Assembly: GCA_018857735.1 (NCBI GenBank)
Contig: JABMCL010000813.1
Location: 870,501 to 934,500 of the forward strand
Direction of reading: 5' to 3'
Origin: Alviniconcha marisindica
Lineage: Eukaryota; Mollusca; Gastropoda; Provannidae
DNA: 64,000 bases
Below, one piece after another: positions 1-12,375 of this stretch; position 1 is the stretch's first letter; the number at the start of each line of letters is the position of its first letter. Under the pieces are notes generated by a model that saw only the letters and a list, made by a program, of their open reading frames with translations, was not told where the DNA came from and did not search any database. The position numbers were made by a program, and so were the translations under genes.

Positions 1-257
1 GCGATGCCTGTAAATTACCAAAGCTTATTCTTTTTTTTAATTTTTATTCTTTTTTTAACCACTGCATCAGTTGTATTAACACAAGTCTTATAATAAATAC
101 AATATTATATATCATACCATAAATACAATGCAATATACCATAAATACAGCCAGAGCTGACTTCTTCTTTGGGCAAAATTACTTGACAAGTTGAGGTCAAA
201 TTGTGTTTGTGTATGGCTTTATTATTATTTTCTTAACCATATCATTCTTGGTTTCAG

Positions 258-321
258 GAATGTGGACCCTCCAATCTGGTACGACACGAACGTCCGGCTG
301 TTTGAAATTCAAAGAGTATAA
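258..321 (+). CDS. possible terminal exon of an unidentified upstream gene
   Basis: A TTGGTTTCAG acceptor at 248-257 is followed by an open stretch (entered with one base left over) reading NVDPPIWYDTNVRLFEIQRV and a TAA at 319-321. The composition looks protein-like and acceptor quality is good, and an ATTAAA signal lies near 579. Nothing upstream in the window extends it, and I do not recognise the family. It could equally be chance. Confidence 0.3.
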
Positions 322-3071
322 AAGAACAAACCGCAAGACCTGGCCATGTCATCAAAAGGCTGATGGAGACGTTCCCAGATCTCTGTGTCATTCCACCATT
401 GCTGTTGTTTGTTTAAGTGTATCATGCCACTGAAAGTACTGTTGTGTAGTGTAAAATACTTTTGAGGAATTGGCTTCCTTCAGAGAATGTCATGGACTGC
501 AGGAAATCACAGTTGAAAACTGTGTATATTTATAGTGTGATGTAACAATAATGAGAATAATAGTGTATTCTTTGCTGTGATTAAAATGAGAATAACAATG
601 TATTCTTGGCCGTGTTAGTGCTCTTACTGGAGCACATAGTCCTTCATATGAAAGTAAAAGTCAAGAAATACATAGTACAAAAACAAAAATACACGCAAAA
701 ACTTGCGCAGTGAAAAACCAACCAACAAGAATACAAAAAAAAACCACACATACATGCACGCAGGCACACACACGCACACGCACACGCACACACACAATCA
801 GCTGGGCAGCTTGGAGAGATGAGTTTTAAGAGGTGATGTGAAGGATGAGAGGGTGTTAGATGACCTGATTGAATTATGGTTTGATTTTGTTAGAAATGTA
901 TTATAATATGTTGAAAGTGTATTGCTTTTGGGGGTTGTGTTAGTTATATTTGAATCTTCAGTCTGTTGTTGAGAGTCTTGTAAGAATTTGCAATCACAGC
1001 TTTCAAATTTAGGTTGAGGGTGCTGTGGGTTTAAACGAGTGTTCCTTCCCTCCACAGTATGGCAGAGGTTTTAAGGGGACTGAACTGAAGTACTGTCATG
1101 GACGCTGTGGACAGAAATGGCATAAAGAACGCACACAGCAATTTTTCTGTCCTTTCTTGTCCTGATTTTTTTAATTTAAAAGGCGTGAAAACCTGACTGT
1201 GAATGCCACCATTTTGTGCCCAGCAGTCTGCATCAGTGAGGTTGCAAACAAAGGCAACACATGTGACAAAAGTGTCAAACACACAATCCAACCTTTTTTT
1301 GCTCTTCAGTTGTGATGAGGAAACTAACACGGCCGCTTCCTAGGGAGCTGAGATTTGAAGCAGTAAAGTGCTTCGTGCGTATGAATATTGACAGAACAAC
1401 CAAATGAAGCACACTAGCAACACTAGTTGCACACTTTCTACATCTTTAGACTGCTGTCCTCGGTTTGGTTCCTCATTCACTTGTGCACCCAATGACTGTT
1501 GGATGTGCTTCCATTCAAATGTTTTAGAGTTTTGTGTCAAAGAAATTTCCTGCAAGCAGGACGTGATCATTGTAGGATTGTTGTTTGATGCATCTCAGGA
1601 CTTACTCAGTGATGGAATGCTGGAATGCTGCACCGCAGGTTTCATTTTGACAGACACACTTTGGATGTAGTTAGTTTATTCAGTTTCTAAGAATGGGAAA
1701 GCAGGAAAATTGGAATGGCGCTGTTGGACTGAGCTACGCAAGGTGTGTTGCAATGAACCTTGGTGAAGAAGCCGTGTACAGTAATTAGCTGATAATGCAA
1801 ACTGATGTTGTCTGAAATTTAAATATAACTCTATTCCTTGTTTGAGGATCGCCTGTCATGGTTGAGTCATATTGGCTGGATTAGAACGAGGCTCTGCCTA
1901 GTCAAGGAGTAATCAATTATGAAACGTACAGAAGACATGTGCAAGGTCTTTGCAATTTCATGTATTTCTTTGTTGTGTTTGGTCCTATCATCACGTTCAC
2001 TAAATACAGGATGTATGAAAATACCAAGTATTTTCCTGATCGCTACAGTCTTGCAGGAATGACTAGTACTGCACAGTTCTAGTATTATTGGTGTAGAAAA
2101 CCTGGCTTGGTTTAAACTTGAATGCAATAGATTGTGGAGGGGAGTAAAGTCCTGTGTTCTGCTGCCATTCAAAAGGATCTTGGTGAACGTTTGATCAGCA
2201 TTTATAACGATGCGAATGAATTGCATGTAACATCATTCCGTCTGTTAGCGTGACTGCTTAGGTTTCATTTCTTGTTGAGGAGTTGCATATGTTCCAAGAA
2301 TATTTTAGAATTTGGTGATCTTGAGATTGTTTTTGTTCTCCAAAACTAGCGTCTTGTTAAGCGAGGATCTGATGTATGTAAACATAAAATGATTGGTAAC
2401 TGGTGTCGGCGCACATGTTTTAATCCATCACGTAAGTGTCTGTGTGCACATATTTTTTATTTGTCACACAAAACTGGTCTCTGTGCACATATTTTCATTT
2501 GTCACTGGTCATGCGGCTAGTGAGTTGATGGTTGTTCTTTCCATCTTCTGAGTGTATTGTGGGAAGATTTTATCGCACTTTTTTTGGTTTTCTCCAAACA
2601 AGATGGCTGTCAACGTGACGCATATCTTATCTGCATTTTTATTTATTTCTGTTTTATCCCCCCTCCTCCCCTCCCCATTTTTTTTCTTCTGGTGATACAT
2701 GCAATCTTGGTGGTGTATTGCGGTCGATACGCTCATGTTTGTAGAACGATGTGAATGGATGCAAGTGTGGGCACATCCTAGGTTTGAAAACTGATAAAGT
2801 GGGAGTTTTGTGGTAGATTGGTAAAGTCTGTGGTGAGTGCCAATGGTGGCATAATTTCTTCATTCCATTTTTGTTGTCTTTACTGTCTGTGATTTTTTGA
2901 ACTTTTGTCACCACTACTAACATGGTACATCAAGACTTGGTTCAACAACACACTGTACATCACCAGTAAACATCAGAATCTATTCTTCCCCCTGTGTGCA
3001 ATATTCCGGTCTATTTTGCTCTTGAAAAGTAATCCAATGTATCGTCATTGCTAGTTTAGCTGTGGTGTATA
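322..3071. other. left flank without a recognisable gene
   Basis: AT-rich sequence with a short (CA)n run at about 762-797 and no coherent reading frame on either strand. It may hold 3' UTR of a gene lying off the left edge if the exon at 258 is real. Confidence 0.5.
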
Positions 3072-3371
3072 TTTGTGTTGTGAACAGTCTTCTCATTGGC
3101 ATCAACTCTGGGTTGGGCCAGGTCAGGTCACACGACCAGTGTCCATTGATACCCTGATCACAGAGATGTGCACTGGAACCTGGGTAGTGTAGTTGCCAGG
3201 CATCATGTGGGATGGTTCATGTTTGTGTTGTGAACAGTCTTCTCACTGGCATCGACTCTGGGTTGGGCTGGGCAAAGTCTGGTAGCGAGTGGATGCTGGT
3301 ACACCGATTTGTGTGCCAGACCCTGGGTACCGTAGTGGGCAGGCATCGTGTGGGATGGTCCTTGTTTGTGG
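3072..3371. repeat. two-copy 150-bp tandem duplication
   Basis: The block starting TTTGTGTTGTGAACAGTCTT at 3072 recurs at 3222 with the same internal order (GGCATC..CTCTGGGTTGGGC, TGCCAG or GGGCAGGCATC, GGGATGGT). The copies are diverged, so the duplication is not recent. Confidence 0.8.
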
Positions 3372-3595
3372 TTTTCTAGTCGGCTGCACTGGATGGAGAA
3401 ACAGTACATGTATTAACTACTGTCATGGGACAAGCGTGTGGAGGAATAGATCTGTTCAAGTGTCAATGTGTAATTGCAATTTGGAATTGCCAAACTGCGG
3501 AGTGTCCATCTCAGTTTGCAAGCGGTGTGAAATCTCACCGTCACGCATCAAGATCTGAAGTAAATGTAAACGGATCCAAGCCAGTTACTACTATT

Positions 3596-3985
3596 GTTGT
3601 CATTGTTATGGATCAGTTCAGGATATGGAGAGTTCAGTGGTCTCAACAATGGACATTTCTCTGTCATCTACACCGTCATTGATGTCATTATTATAGATCA
3701 GCTCCATGGAGTCTTAACAATGGACAGTTTCGGTCATCTACCACTGTTGTTGTCATTATTATAGATCAGCTCCGTGGAGTCTCAACAATGGACATTTTCA
3801 GTCATCTACCACTGTTGTTGTTGTCATTATAGATCAGCTCCATGGAGTCTCAACAATGGACATTTTCGGTCATCTACACTGTTGTTGTTGTCATTATTAT
3901 AGATCAATTCAGGATAAGGAGAGTTCAGTGAAGTCTCAACGAGAGACACTTCTCTATCATCTATGTTGTTGTTTATTGTGGACCA
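3596..3985. repeat. five-copy tandem array, 67-85 bp unit
   Basis: Units begin around GATCAG/GATCAA at 3611, 3696, 3763, 3832 and 3902. They share CTCAACAATGGACATTT, GTCATCTACACTGTTGTTG and TCATTATTATAGATCA. No coding content. Confidence 0.85.
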
Positions 3986-4585
3986 ATCCCAAACCTGTGT
4001 CAGCTGTTGTAGAGCATACAAAATAAAAGATAACAGAAAATACAGATCTACATAGTTGTGTGAATCTGATTTTAATTGCTTGCTTGGTTGTAAAGTTTAA
4101 AAATCACACACACACACACACATACACAAATGCATGCATGCACACATGTACACACAAGCATACAAATGCATGCACACACGCACACAAACACATCACAAAA
4201 GCTAGAACGGAGCCAATATCTTTTGCAGTAATTTATATTTTGCAAAAGAAAAGTAGAAAACTAGACGTCATACAATGTAATTCAATACAAACCATGTATA
4301 AAATAATAAAATAACTAAAAAAAAGAAAAGAAAAAAATGTTGCTGAAGAGATTTTGTTTTTTAATAAACAAGTTTCAGACAGGTTTCTGAAAACTACAAA
4401 AAGTGTTTGGTACACTGACAACATCCTGGTAATGTAAAGGAACTTGCCTTCTAAAAAAATTTTTTGTCTGCCAGGTAGAACTGATAAAATGAAGACTTGA
4501 AATCAGTGACTTTCTTTTGACATGCTTTGACTTTGGAATTTCTCATCTTAGTTTTGTTAACGATTAATCAACAACAGCAACAACA

Positions 4586-4665
4586 AGTGCTCAAAAGATG
4601 TTACTTGAACCCAACAACAAAGACCTGAACTGCCCATGGTAACTAACTGGCATGCGAGAGGATCA
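4586..4665 (+). repeat. single arm of the TTAATTAG palindromic MITE family
   Basis: AGTGCTCAAAAGATG..ACTTGAAC..AACAAAGACCTGAACTGCC matches the left arm of the element at 6141-6290 and, less well, that at 18118. No opposing arm is found here, so this is a truncated copy. Confidence 0.6.
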
Positions 4666-4696
4666 AGGTACATAAACTACACTAAAGGTACATCCT

Positions 4697-4872
4697 GAAT
4701 CACATGGTTCAGGAGCTGTGTGAGAGTCGAGGTGGACGTCCTGGACTGTCCGTCCTAACGAGCCTTCTGGTTTCCGTGGACGTAAAGATTTATTGCACTG
4801 TGCTTCGGCATTGGTCACAACTTGTCCCTAATATGTCAACTGACATCTGAGGACATAAAGCATCACTTCATC
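4697..4872 (+). mobile_element. dispersed repeat family R1, copy 1
   Basis: Runs from GTTCAGGAGCTGTGTGAGAG through CCGTCCTAACGAGCCTTCTG, GTTTCCGTGGACGTAAAG and TAATATGTCAACTGACATCT to ATAAAGCA. The same block recurs at 26962-27127 (+) and 48853-49030 (-). It shares a GGTTTC.GTGGA.GT.AAGC tail with the tRNA-derived SINE at 52.5 kb, so it may be a SINE or LINE 3' part. Superfamily not determined. Confidence 0.8.
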
Positions 4873-5002
4873 ACATCCTGAAATGCTTTGTTAAATTGTT
4901 AGTGAACTGTGTTGGCGGGAGCGAGTGGGACAGGCTGAGCAACAAAGGCAAGTGTTCTAGCTCTGCCACACTGCGTGCACTGCCTCTTTGGTGTCAGGTA
5001 AG

Positions 5003-5497
5003 AAAGGTTCATGCTCACGTTGCATGAGGAACAAGTCCAAAAAAGTTCATGCTCACGTTGCATGAGGAAAAAGACCAAGAAGGTTCATGCTCACGTTGCA
5101 TGAAGAACAAGACCAAGAAGGTTCATGCTCACGTTGCATGAGGAACAAGACCAAGAAGGTTCATGCTCACGTTGCATGAGGAACAAGACCAAGAAGGTTC
5201 ATGCTCACGTTGCATGAGGAAAAAGACCAAGAAGGTTCATTCTCACGTTGCATGAGGAAAAAGACCAAGAAGGTTCATTCTCACGTTGCATGAGGAACAA
5301 GACCAAGAAGGTTCATGCTCACGTTGCATGAGGAACAAGACCAAGAAGGTTCATGCTCACGTCGCATGAGGAACAAGACCACAAAGGTTCATGCTTGCGT
5401 TGCATGAGGAACAAGACCAAGAAGGTTCATGCTCACGTTGCATGAGGAAAAAGACCAAGAAGGTTCATGCTCACGTTGCATGAGGAACAAGACCAAA
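5003..5497. repeat. 38-bp minisatellite, about 13 copies, with an internal hairpin
   Basis: The unit is AAGGTTCATGCTCACGTTGC followed by ATGAGGAACAAGACCAAG. Within each unit CATGC and GCATG flank a 7-base loop (TCACGTT), so each copy could form a small stem-loop. There are no spacers, so it is not a CRISPR. Confidence 0.92.
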
Positions 5498-6067
5498 CAG
5501 GCTGCAGGACCAGAACAAGACCTTGGGCCAGCTGTGACACTTGAGTTTTCTACTGCTGCAGTCTGCTAACCTCCACTTACACAAGAGGGTTCTTAACTGA
5601 AAATCAATTCAACAGAGCATTAACAGAAATTCATCTTCTTCTTTTCTTCCCCTGTAAAATTTGTTTTCTTCTATTACCTGCTGGGCAAAGCCTGGCCTAC
5701 TTGACAAAAAGTTTCAAGACGGCTAGTTCCTTTAAACAAACCAAAAGATGCTCTCTTTTTTTAGGTTCAGTTGCTTTTTTTGCACAAGCAATGTTCAGTA
5801 AACCAAAGAAAGAGAAAAAAACAAACCCCAATGGCTTGTATGTCAGAAACATCCCCCACTTTCATTCTTATTCCAAACAACCCAAACTGTGAATGTTATG
5901 GCAATAAGCTCACAACCTCTGGCACTGTTGGAGACCAAAATCAAATTGCATGGTGTAAAGGCAAAGCAGAAAACTGCATGGGAATATTCCTCCGCATAAA
6001 ACAAGCACGTAAGTATCAGTCCTTCCTGTGAACATGAAAACTTCATTGATGTGGTGTTAAGAAGTGT

Positions 6068-6086
6068 GGGGGGGGGGGGGGGGGGG
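6068..6086 (+). repeat. poly(G) tract, 19 G
   Basis: Uninterrupted G run at the left side of a MITE (6141-6290). Length is likely unreliable in assembly. Confidence 0.9.
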
Positions 6087-6140
6087 AGAAGACAACATTT
6101 GTAAATATGAAATGAAAGTCACCAATATGGAATCAACCAA

Positions 6141-6290
6141 GGGATTTAATTAGCACTCAAAAGATGTCACATGAACACAATACCAAGACCTGAACTGCCT
6201 ATAGTAACTCTAGTCTGGCGTGCATAGGCTATTAATGTAGGTCTTTAGTTGCTGAATTTATGTGATGTCTTTGCAGTGCTAATTACCCCC
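6141..6290. mobile_element. palindromic MITE, TTAATTAG family, copy with both arms
   Basis: The left arm (GGGATTTAATTAGCACTCAA, then AAGATGTCACATGAAC and AAGACCTGAA) is an imperfect inverted repeat of the right arm (GGTCTTTAGTTGCTGAATTT, then ATGTGATGTCTTTGCAGTGC and TAATTACCCC). Arms are about 50 bp with a central region of about 50 bp and no coding capacity. It is the same family as 18118-18309. Confidence 0.75.
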
Positions 6291-6536
6291 CGTTGTTGAT
6301 CTGGCATAAGCACTCAAGGCGCCAGTTTGTTTCAGACTGTGATGACTATACAAAAGAAATTACTCTGAAAAGATAGGGGCTCTCTCAGGCCATGGCGTTT
6401 TTGCTTGTACACCAAAGCATTCAACACAACAATCCGCATAAACCCTTCAACTTCAGCTGTCTATGATCACTGAAAAACGTTAACAACAAAGTAACACATA
6501 CCCCGCCCCCAACTCAAAACCTTCAACAACACAATC

Positions 6537-6537
<1 letters not shown>

Positions 6538-6568
<31 letters not shown>
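6538..6568 (+). repeat. poly(C) tract, 31 C
   Basis: The longest homopolymer in the left third, with G-quadruplex or i-motif potential. Reported length should be treated as approximate. Confidence 0.9.
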
Positions 6569-8764
6569 ACCTCTTCAGTCTCCACTTACACATCACAACA
6601 AAGACTTCACAAACAAATATGTCATATATCAAAATACCATGTCATATGTAAAAATACCATGTCATGTGTAACTAAGAATACCTTCAACTGATAGAAAACT
6701 TTCCTTACCACAGAAAGCCTAAAATCAAATGTTCTGTATGAATGACTGACATTTTGATTCTCCCCAGAGAGGTATCAGCATCAGGTTATTAAAAGTAATC
6801 TGCTCACATTTCTGAAAAATGGAGGAAATGTTGATGTGAACAAATTCCTTCAGAAAGCATTTTAGCAAATTTGCTTAAACCGTCAGCACTTCCTGAACAT
6901 ATATGCAAAATGAAAACAAACAAATGAGCATACATCTAAACTATTTACAAGCTGGCTACAAACAAGTACAAATCATGGAAATAAATTAAACAATGATGTG
7001 TCAAGAAATAGTGCACAACTATGAAATGATTGAGATAGGAAAAGCCATCACAGTCACTGAAGCACTGAAAATATACAGCATACAATATACATACACATAC
7101 AACCTAATGTTATGGCCGTTTAACAACAGTAAACAAAGCTCTTCTACACAGGCACTTGATTTGTACAGCAACCTTTGATGCACGGGCACAAAGTATTTGA
7201 TGTAATACTGTTCTGACACTCTTAGAAGAAGAAGGAAACATACATACATCCTAAGTGGAACTACCTGTATATGCTTAAGTGCATGTGCTGGTAATAAAAC
7301 GTATTGCTGAAAACGAACCCCACAAATCAACTTCCCTTTCATTTTCTATCAATTGTTTAGTTATTCGATATTAAAAACAAAACTATGTGCTCCACAAAAT
7401 GTGAGAGCACACACGCACATGTACCAAACAGTCAGAAAAGAGACAAAACAGCATCTGCACTATTTGGATGACCATTCTCTAAAAACAAAATGGGTAGTGG
7501 GTGGAGCCTCAGTCTGATCAAGTTGAAAATATCTCACACACATTGTCATGATTTTGATCAGAACTCCTTATCTCTTCATAATTTGTTAAAACTATGCCAC
7601 ACAAATAAAATGCACCAATTTATATCAAGGACTGTGCTTGATCGCAGACTCATACTCAATCAATCGGCAATCCAGATAACAAGTCAAAATCTGCTGAAGA
7701 TTTGGTCCTCCAGAACTCTAAGACAATTCACTCCTGGCTTCTTTCCGATTCCGTACTTTGGGCTGAAGTGGTACTGGACTTAACCTCTCACCCATAGGTC
7801 AAGCCTAGGGTTAGAGTGGTTGTGTACAATTTGCTGCATTTATTGCTCACTCACACCTACCAATAAGCCACAGTAGCCATGGTGTTTATACCTGCATGTC
7901 ATAAACATGCTTCACAGTTTGGAAATGGGCACTTCTGAAAGTGAATGGCTATCCTGCATGTTTAGGCAAGTCTGATATTATTTCAGTCCAGAACACCGCA
8001 ACAGAAAAAGTTTGGAATAAAAGATGCTAAAGATGAAATTCCCCAGGTTCCCGCCACTCCATATTCCACAAACAGCACGTGGTGGCCATGGAAAGGAAAA
8101 CAATTCACTAGCAGTATCAGATCTTCAGTTTCAGAGATTTTGCTGGCAAGCAAAACGCAATTAAACAGAAGCAAGCAATCACCAACCACAAGCTCTATCA
8201 CTACAACACAACACAAGAACATCCGTGTAGCCTTGCTCCATCAGCAGTGTTCCCAAGAGATCAATCAAAGCATACAAAAAATGTTTTTTTATAAATTATT
8301 TTTCGGCAATATCCACTTTTATGTCAGTTCGCTACCCTCAAATGGTTTGAGGACGTGTGTGTGCGTGTGCTTGTGTGTAGCACTGGCATAGTACAGAATG
8401 AACTGATATCTGGATATGCCAATGTAGAGCATACTTCAAGTTCTTTCCATCCACACACACACACACACACATATTATCATACCATTTGAGGACAATGAAC
8501 CGACAGGGCTAAAAGTGGACATTGCCATTTTTTTAATAAAAGGAATGCAAATTTTCAGAACAGATTTTTGCTAGTCAGTCTTCTTTGTTTTAGATTCTTT
8601 TTTTACCCATGAGGTATGTATACAAACTAAAGAGGACATCTGCAGCATTAGGCTAGCAAGAAACTTTGACCATGCACATTGCTGTTGGGTCAGCAGACCA
8701 AGGGAGGTAACTGGGCTGACCACTGTCAGTGTGCGTAATAAGAAGAAAGACAACCATCACTGTC
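6569..8764. other. gene-free stretch
   Basis: Only short frames and simple (CA)n/(GT)n sequence (8352-8382, 8452-8470) are visible. No exon-like sequence with splice sites was recognised on either strand. Confidence 0.5.
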
Positions 8765-9050
8765 AGTTAGATTGGTAAACAGGCAACGTCAGTTCGAATC
8801 CCAGCTTCGTCCCTCCTTTTGCTTCAAAAGCTGCAGTTTGTGGACACTGTCTTGTGACTTTGTCCCTCACAGTTACTGAAACATTCAAATGGCTCTCATC
8901 GCTGCCCATCTTAATGCAGGAATCATTCTGGTGGTAACAGTGTAGTGTCAAGCATAGTTCCCCCTTTCCCCCTACCTCTTGTGATCTCTGTCCCTACTAG
9001 TACCTCCCCAGAGACAGTTGACTGGGTGTAAAACACCAAGTTACTTACTT
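8765..9050 (+). mobile_element. tRNA-derived SINE, 5'-truncated
   Basis: Contains a B-box-like GTTCGAATCCC near 8793, then GTGGACACTGTCTTGTGACT, AAATGGCTCTCAT.GCTGCCC and ATCTTAATGCA, all shared with the fuller copy at 52508-52836. It ends ACACCAAGTTACTTACTTAC. The A box is missing or degraded. Confidence 0.75.
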
Positions 9051-9210
9051 ACTCCGGAGACAACTTGATGTAAGCAAGTGTAACAAACAACGATTGCAGT
9101 TGTGTCCCTTTTCACGGGTGTCGCATCAACTCTAAATTCCGTGAGCTTGCTGATTCAACACAAGTGGTTTGGGCATTGTTCGGCTTTAGAAACACTTCTG
9201 TAACGAGATT

Positions 9211-9430
9211 TTGAAATGTGTGATGTAAGTAGTGTTTGTTTGTCCTGTGTTGACCTGACATGTAAGACTTTTGAATGTGTGATACAAGTAGTGTTTGTCT
9301 TGTGTTGACCTGACATGTAAGAGTTTTGAATGTGTGTGATGTAAGTAATGTTTGTTTGTCCTGTGGCGACCTGACATGTAAGATTTTTGAATGTGTTGTG
9401 TAAGCAGGGTTGGTTTGTCCTGTGGTGACC
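9211..9430. repeat. tandem array, four copies of 55-61 bp
   Basis: The unit contains TTTTGAATGTGTGATGTAAG and TTGTCCTGTGTTGACCTGAC; periods between copies are about 55, 61 and 60. Confidence 0.85.
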
Positions 9431-9846
9431 CTATGTGGTAGACGAGAGTGTTAAAATCCAAGGCCTGCTCCTTTGATCAGTGGGAAAAAGGCCTTGAGTG
9501 TAAGCCAGTAGACTGGCAACGAGGACTGCCATCTGGAACCCCAGGTATTATGATGCAGGTGAATATATGCATGCAAGCAATAAACTCTTGCCCCATCAAT
9601 TATGGAAATAGACTGGACTACTTTTGTCTCTGCAGTATAGACTGGACTACTTTTGTCTCTGCAGAGATGAGAAACACTCATTTTCAGCAAACAATATATA
9701 TATGTATACAATACATGAATCTAGGGAATCTAGGGGGAAAAGCTCAAACAAAATAAATAATAACAACCAACAATATGCATCTATACAATACATGAATAAA
9801 GCAAAAAGTTCAAATAAATAAAAACCACTGTAATAATACATAGCAG

Positions 9847-10015
9847 TGCCTGCAGAAAACATAATGCCAAACAGAACAAAATAGGTTTTTGAAAGCTCTG
9901 ATAGAATTCAAATTGTAATCATAAATACAAAACAGCCTGCAGAAAACATAATGCCAAACAGAACAAAATAGTTTTTTGAAAGATCTGATAGAATTCAAAT
10001 CGTAATCATAAAAAA
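9847..10015. repeat. two-copy 87-bp tandem duplication
   Basis: GCCTGCAGAAAACATAATGC starts at 9847 and again at 9934. The copies are nearly identical through GATAGAATTCAAAT.GTAATC, so the duplication is recent. Confidence 0.9.
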
Positions 10016-10764
10016 AAAGTTAAAAAAACATGGCAACACCATTTGCAAACAGTCAGCTTAAATTCTCAGCCCATTGTTTTGTGGTGGGCTGCAATTCACA
10101 GTACACGGAACCTCTCTTTAAACACCAACCTAAAAACCAAGCAAGAATGGACGTAAAAGAAGGGTGGTCCTTAGTCGGATGTTCACAGGGAGACAAAAGG
10201 TTCTAGACAATGTGGCTTCCTGTGGTCCTCTTTTCCTGAAAGCAGTGCACCCATTTTTTAGGACAGGGATTTCGTACGGGATCGTTTTCAATCGTCCTGC
10301 TGTTTGGGCAGCTAGGTTCCGTCTTCGAGGGCTGACCAGGTAAATACTGTATTTTCATGTGTCCAAACAAATGTTTTAACACGCAGACAGTTGTTAACGC
10401 ATGCCGTCGCACATGTATATTATAGTGTATGAACAATGTAAGAGAGTCTGCACTGAAAGCTGACTCTGGGAGAAGAAATCCTTTGCTGCACCAGGTGCTG
10501 AACCCGCATCAGCAGCACTGCTCATCTCAGTGCTCAATAAACTCAGCTGCATCCCCACCATGAAAAAGTGGTCTTAATAAGGGCCCGTCTCACCAGGCTG
10601 GGTTTCATCAGAGGCTCCATTGTACATGTAACGGTTTTAAAAAAATGATATGTTTATTATTCTCCTTGTAGGAGTTCTCTGCTGGAGCTCTCAATCTCAT
10701 ACAGCAGAACAGCAAGTGAGTTTGGTTTAACACGCAACCCCTTTCCTGCCGGTTCTCTGACAGC

Positions 10765-11525
10765 ACCTTCACTAACAAATAGTTTCACTATTAGCTTCAC
10801 TGACAAGCAGTTTCACTCATGGCAGTGTCACTAACAGCTTCATTGACAAGCAGTTTCACTGACAGCAGTGTCACTATTAGCTTCACTGACAAACAGCTTC
10901 ACTGACAGCAGTGTCACTATTAGCTTCACTGACAAGCAACTTCAATGACAGCAGTGTCACTAACAGCTTCACTGACAGCTGTGTCACTAACAGCTTCACT
11001 GACAGCAGTGTCACTAACAGCTTCACTGACAGCAGTGTTACTAACAGCTTCACTGACAGCAGTGTTACTAACAGCTTCACTGACAGCTTCACTGACAGCA
11101 GTGTCACTATTAGTTTCACTGACAAACAGCTTCACTGACAGCAGTGTCACTATTAGCTTCACTGACAAGCAGCTTTACTGACAGCAGTGTCACTAACAGC
11201 TTCACTAACACTAGTGACAGCAGCATCACTAACAGCTTCACTGACACTAGTAACAGCAGTGTCACTAACAGCTTCACTGACAAGCCGCTTCACTGACACT
11301 AGTGACAATAACATCACTATCAACTTTACTGACACTAGTGACAGCAGCTTCATTAACACCTTCACTGACAGCATCACTAACAGCTTCGCTGACACTAGTG
11401 ACAGCAGCATCACTAACAGCTTCACCGACACTAGCAACAGCACCGTCACTAACAGCTTCATTGACAGGCAGCTTCACTGAGAAGTAGCCTTACTGACAGT
11501 AGCTTCACTGACAAGCATCTTCATT
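10765..11525. repeat. 27-bp minisatellite (array A of three abutting arrays)
   Basis: Repeats of AGCTTCACTGACAGCAGTGT plus CACTAAC, with variants (ACTAGTGACAGCAGC). The unit length is a multiple of three, so long stop-free frames appear on both strands. Each unit has a short palindromic feature (ACTGACAGCAGTG). No gene is inferred. Confidence 0.93.
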
Positions 11526-11544
11526 GACTGTTCACAACTCAAGT

Positions 11545-11960
11545 GGCTCCTGTCTTCAAGGGTACTCCGTCGTTACCAAGAGAAGTGGGGCAACACAGGC
11601 CTGTCCTCAAGGGTACTCCGTCGTTACCAAGAGAAGTGGGGCAACACAGGCCTGTCCTCAAGGGTACTCCGTCGTTACCAAGAGAAGTGGGGCAACACAG
11701 GCCTGTCCTCAAGGGTACTCCGTCGTTACCAAGAGAAGTGGGGCAACACAGGCCTGTCCTCAAGAGTACTCCGTCGTTACCAAGAGAAGTGGGGCAACAC
11801 AGGCCGGTCCTCAAGGGTACTCCATCGTTACCAAGAGAAGTGGGGCAACACAGGCCGGTCCTCAAGGGTACTCCGTCGTTACCAAGAGAAGTGGGGCAAC
11901 ACAGGCTGGTCCTCAAGGGTACTCCGTCGTTACCAAGAGAAGTGGGGCAACACAGGCCTG
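11545..11960. repeat. 51-bp minisatellite, eight nearly identical copies (array B)
   Basis: The unit is CTCAAGGGTACTCCGTCGTT then ACCAAGAGAAGTGGGGCAAC and ACAGGCCTGTC. 51 is divisible by three and the unit lacks stops in several frames, giving frames of 145-294 codons that are artefacts. Copies differ only at a few positions, so the array is young. Confidence 0.95.
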
Positions 11961-11999
11961 ATGAGAGACCTGCTGCCCACAAGCCCAGAAAGTGGCCCA

Positions 12000-12375
12000 T
12001 ACAGTCAGTACCAACACTCTGCCACTGTGCATTCAGTACCAACACTCTGCCACTGTGCAGTCAGTACCAACACTCTGCCAGTCAGTACCAACACTCTGCC
12101 GCTGTACAGTCATTACCAACACTCAGCCGCTGTACAGTCAGTACCAACACTCTGCCGCTGTACAGTCAGTACCAACACTCTGCCACAGTACAGTCAGTGC
12201 CAACACTCTGCCAGTCAGTACCAACACTCTGCCACTGTACAGTCATTACCAACACTCTGCCGCTGTACAGTCAGTACCAACACTCTGCCGCTGTACAGTC
12301 AGTACCAACACTCTGCCACAGTACAGTCAGTACCAACACTCTGCCACTGTACAGTCAGTGCCAACACTCTGCAGC
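12000..12375. repeat. 28-bp minisatellite (array C)
   Basis: The unit is CAGTCAGTACCAACACTCTG plus CCGCTGTA, with shorter variants (CAGTACCAACACTCTGC). It begins about 40 bp after the 51-bp array ends. Confidence 0.93.

Noticed and set aside
5003..5497. CRISPR-like direct repeat array
   Set aside because: Repeats are contiguous with no unique spacers, no cas genes, and the DNA is clearly eukaryotic.
10883..11480. Ser/Thr-rich and Val/Leu-rich proteins in array A
   Set aside because: Six-frame translations of one 27-bp repeat; no splice or start support.
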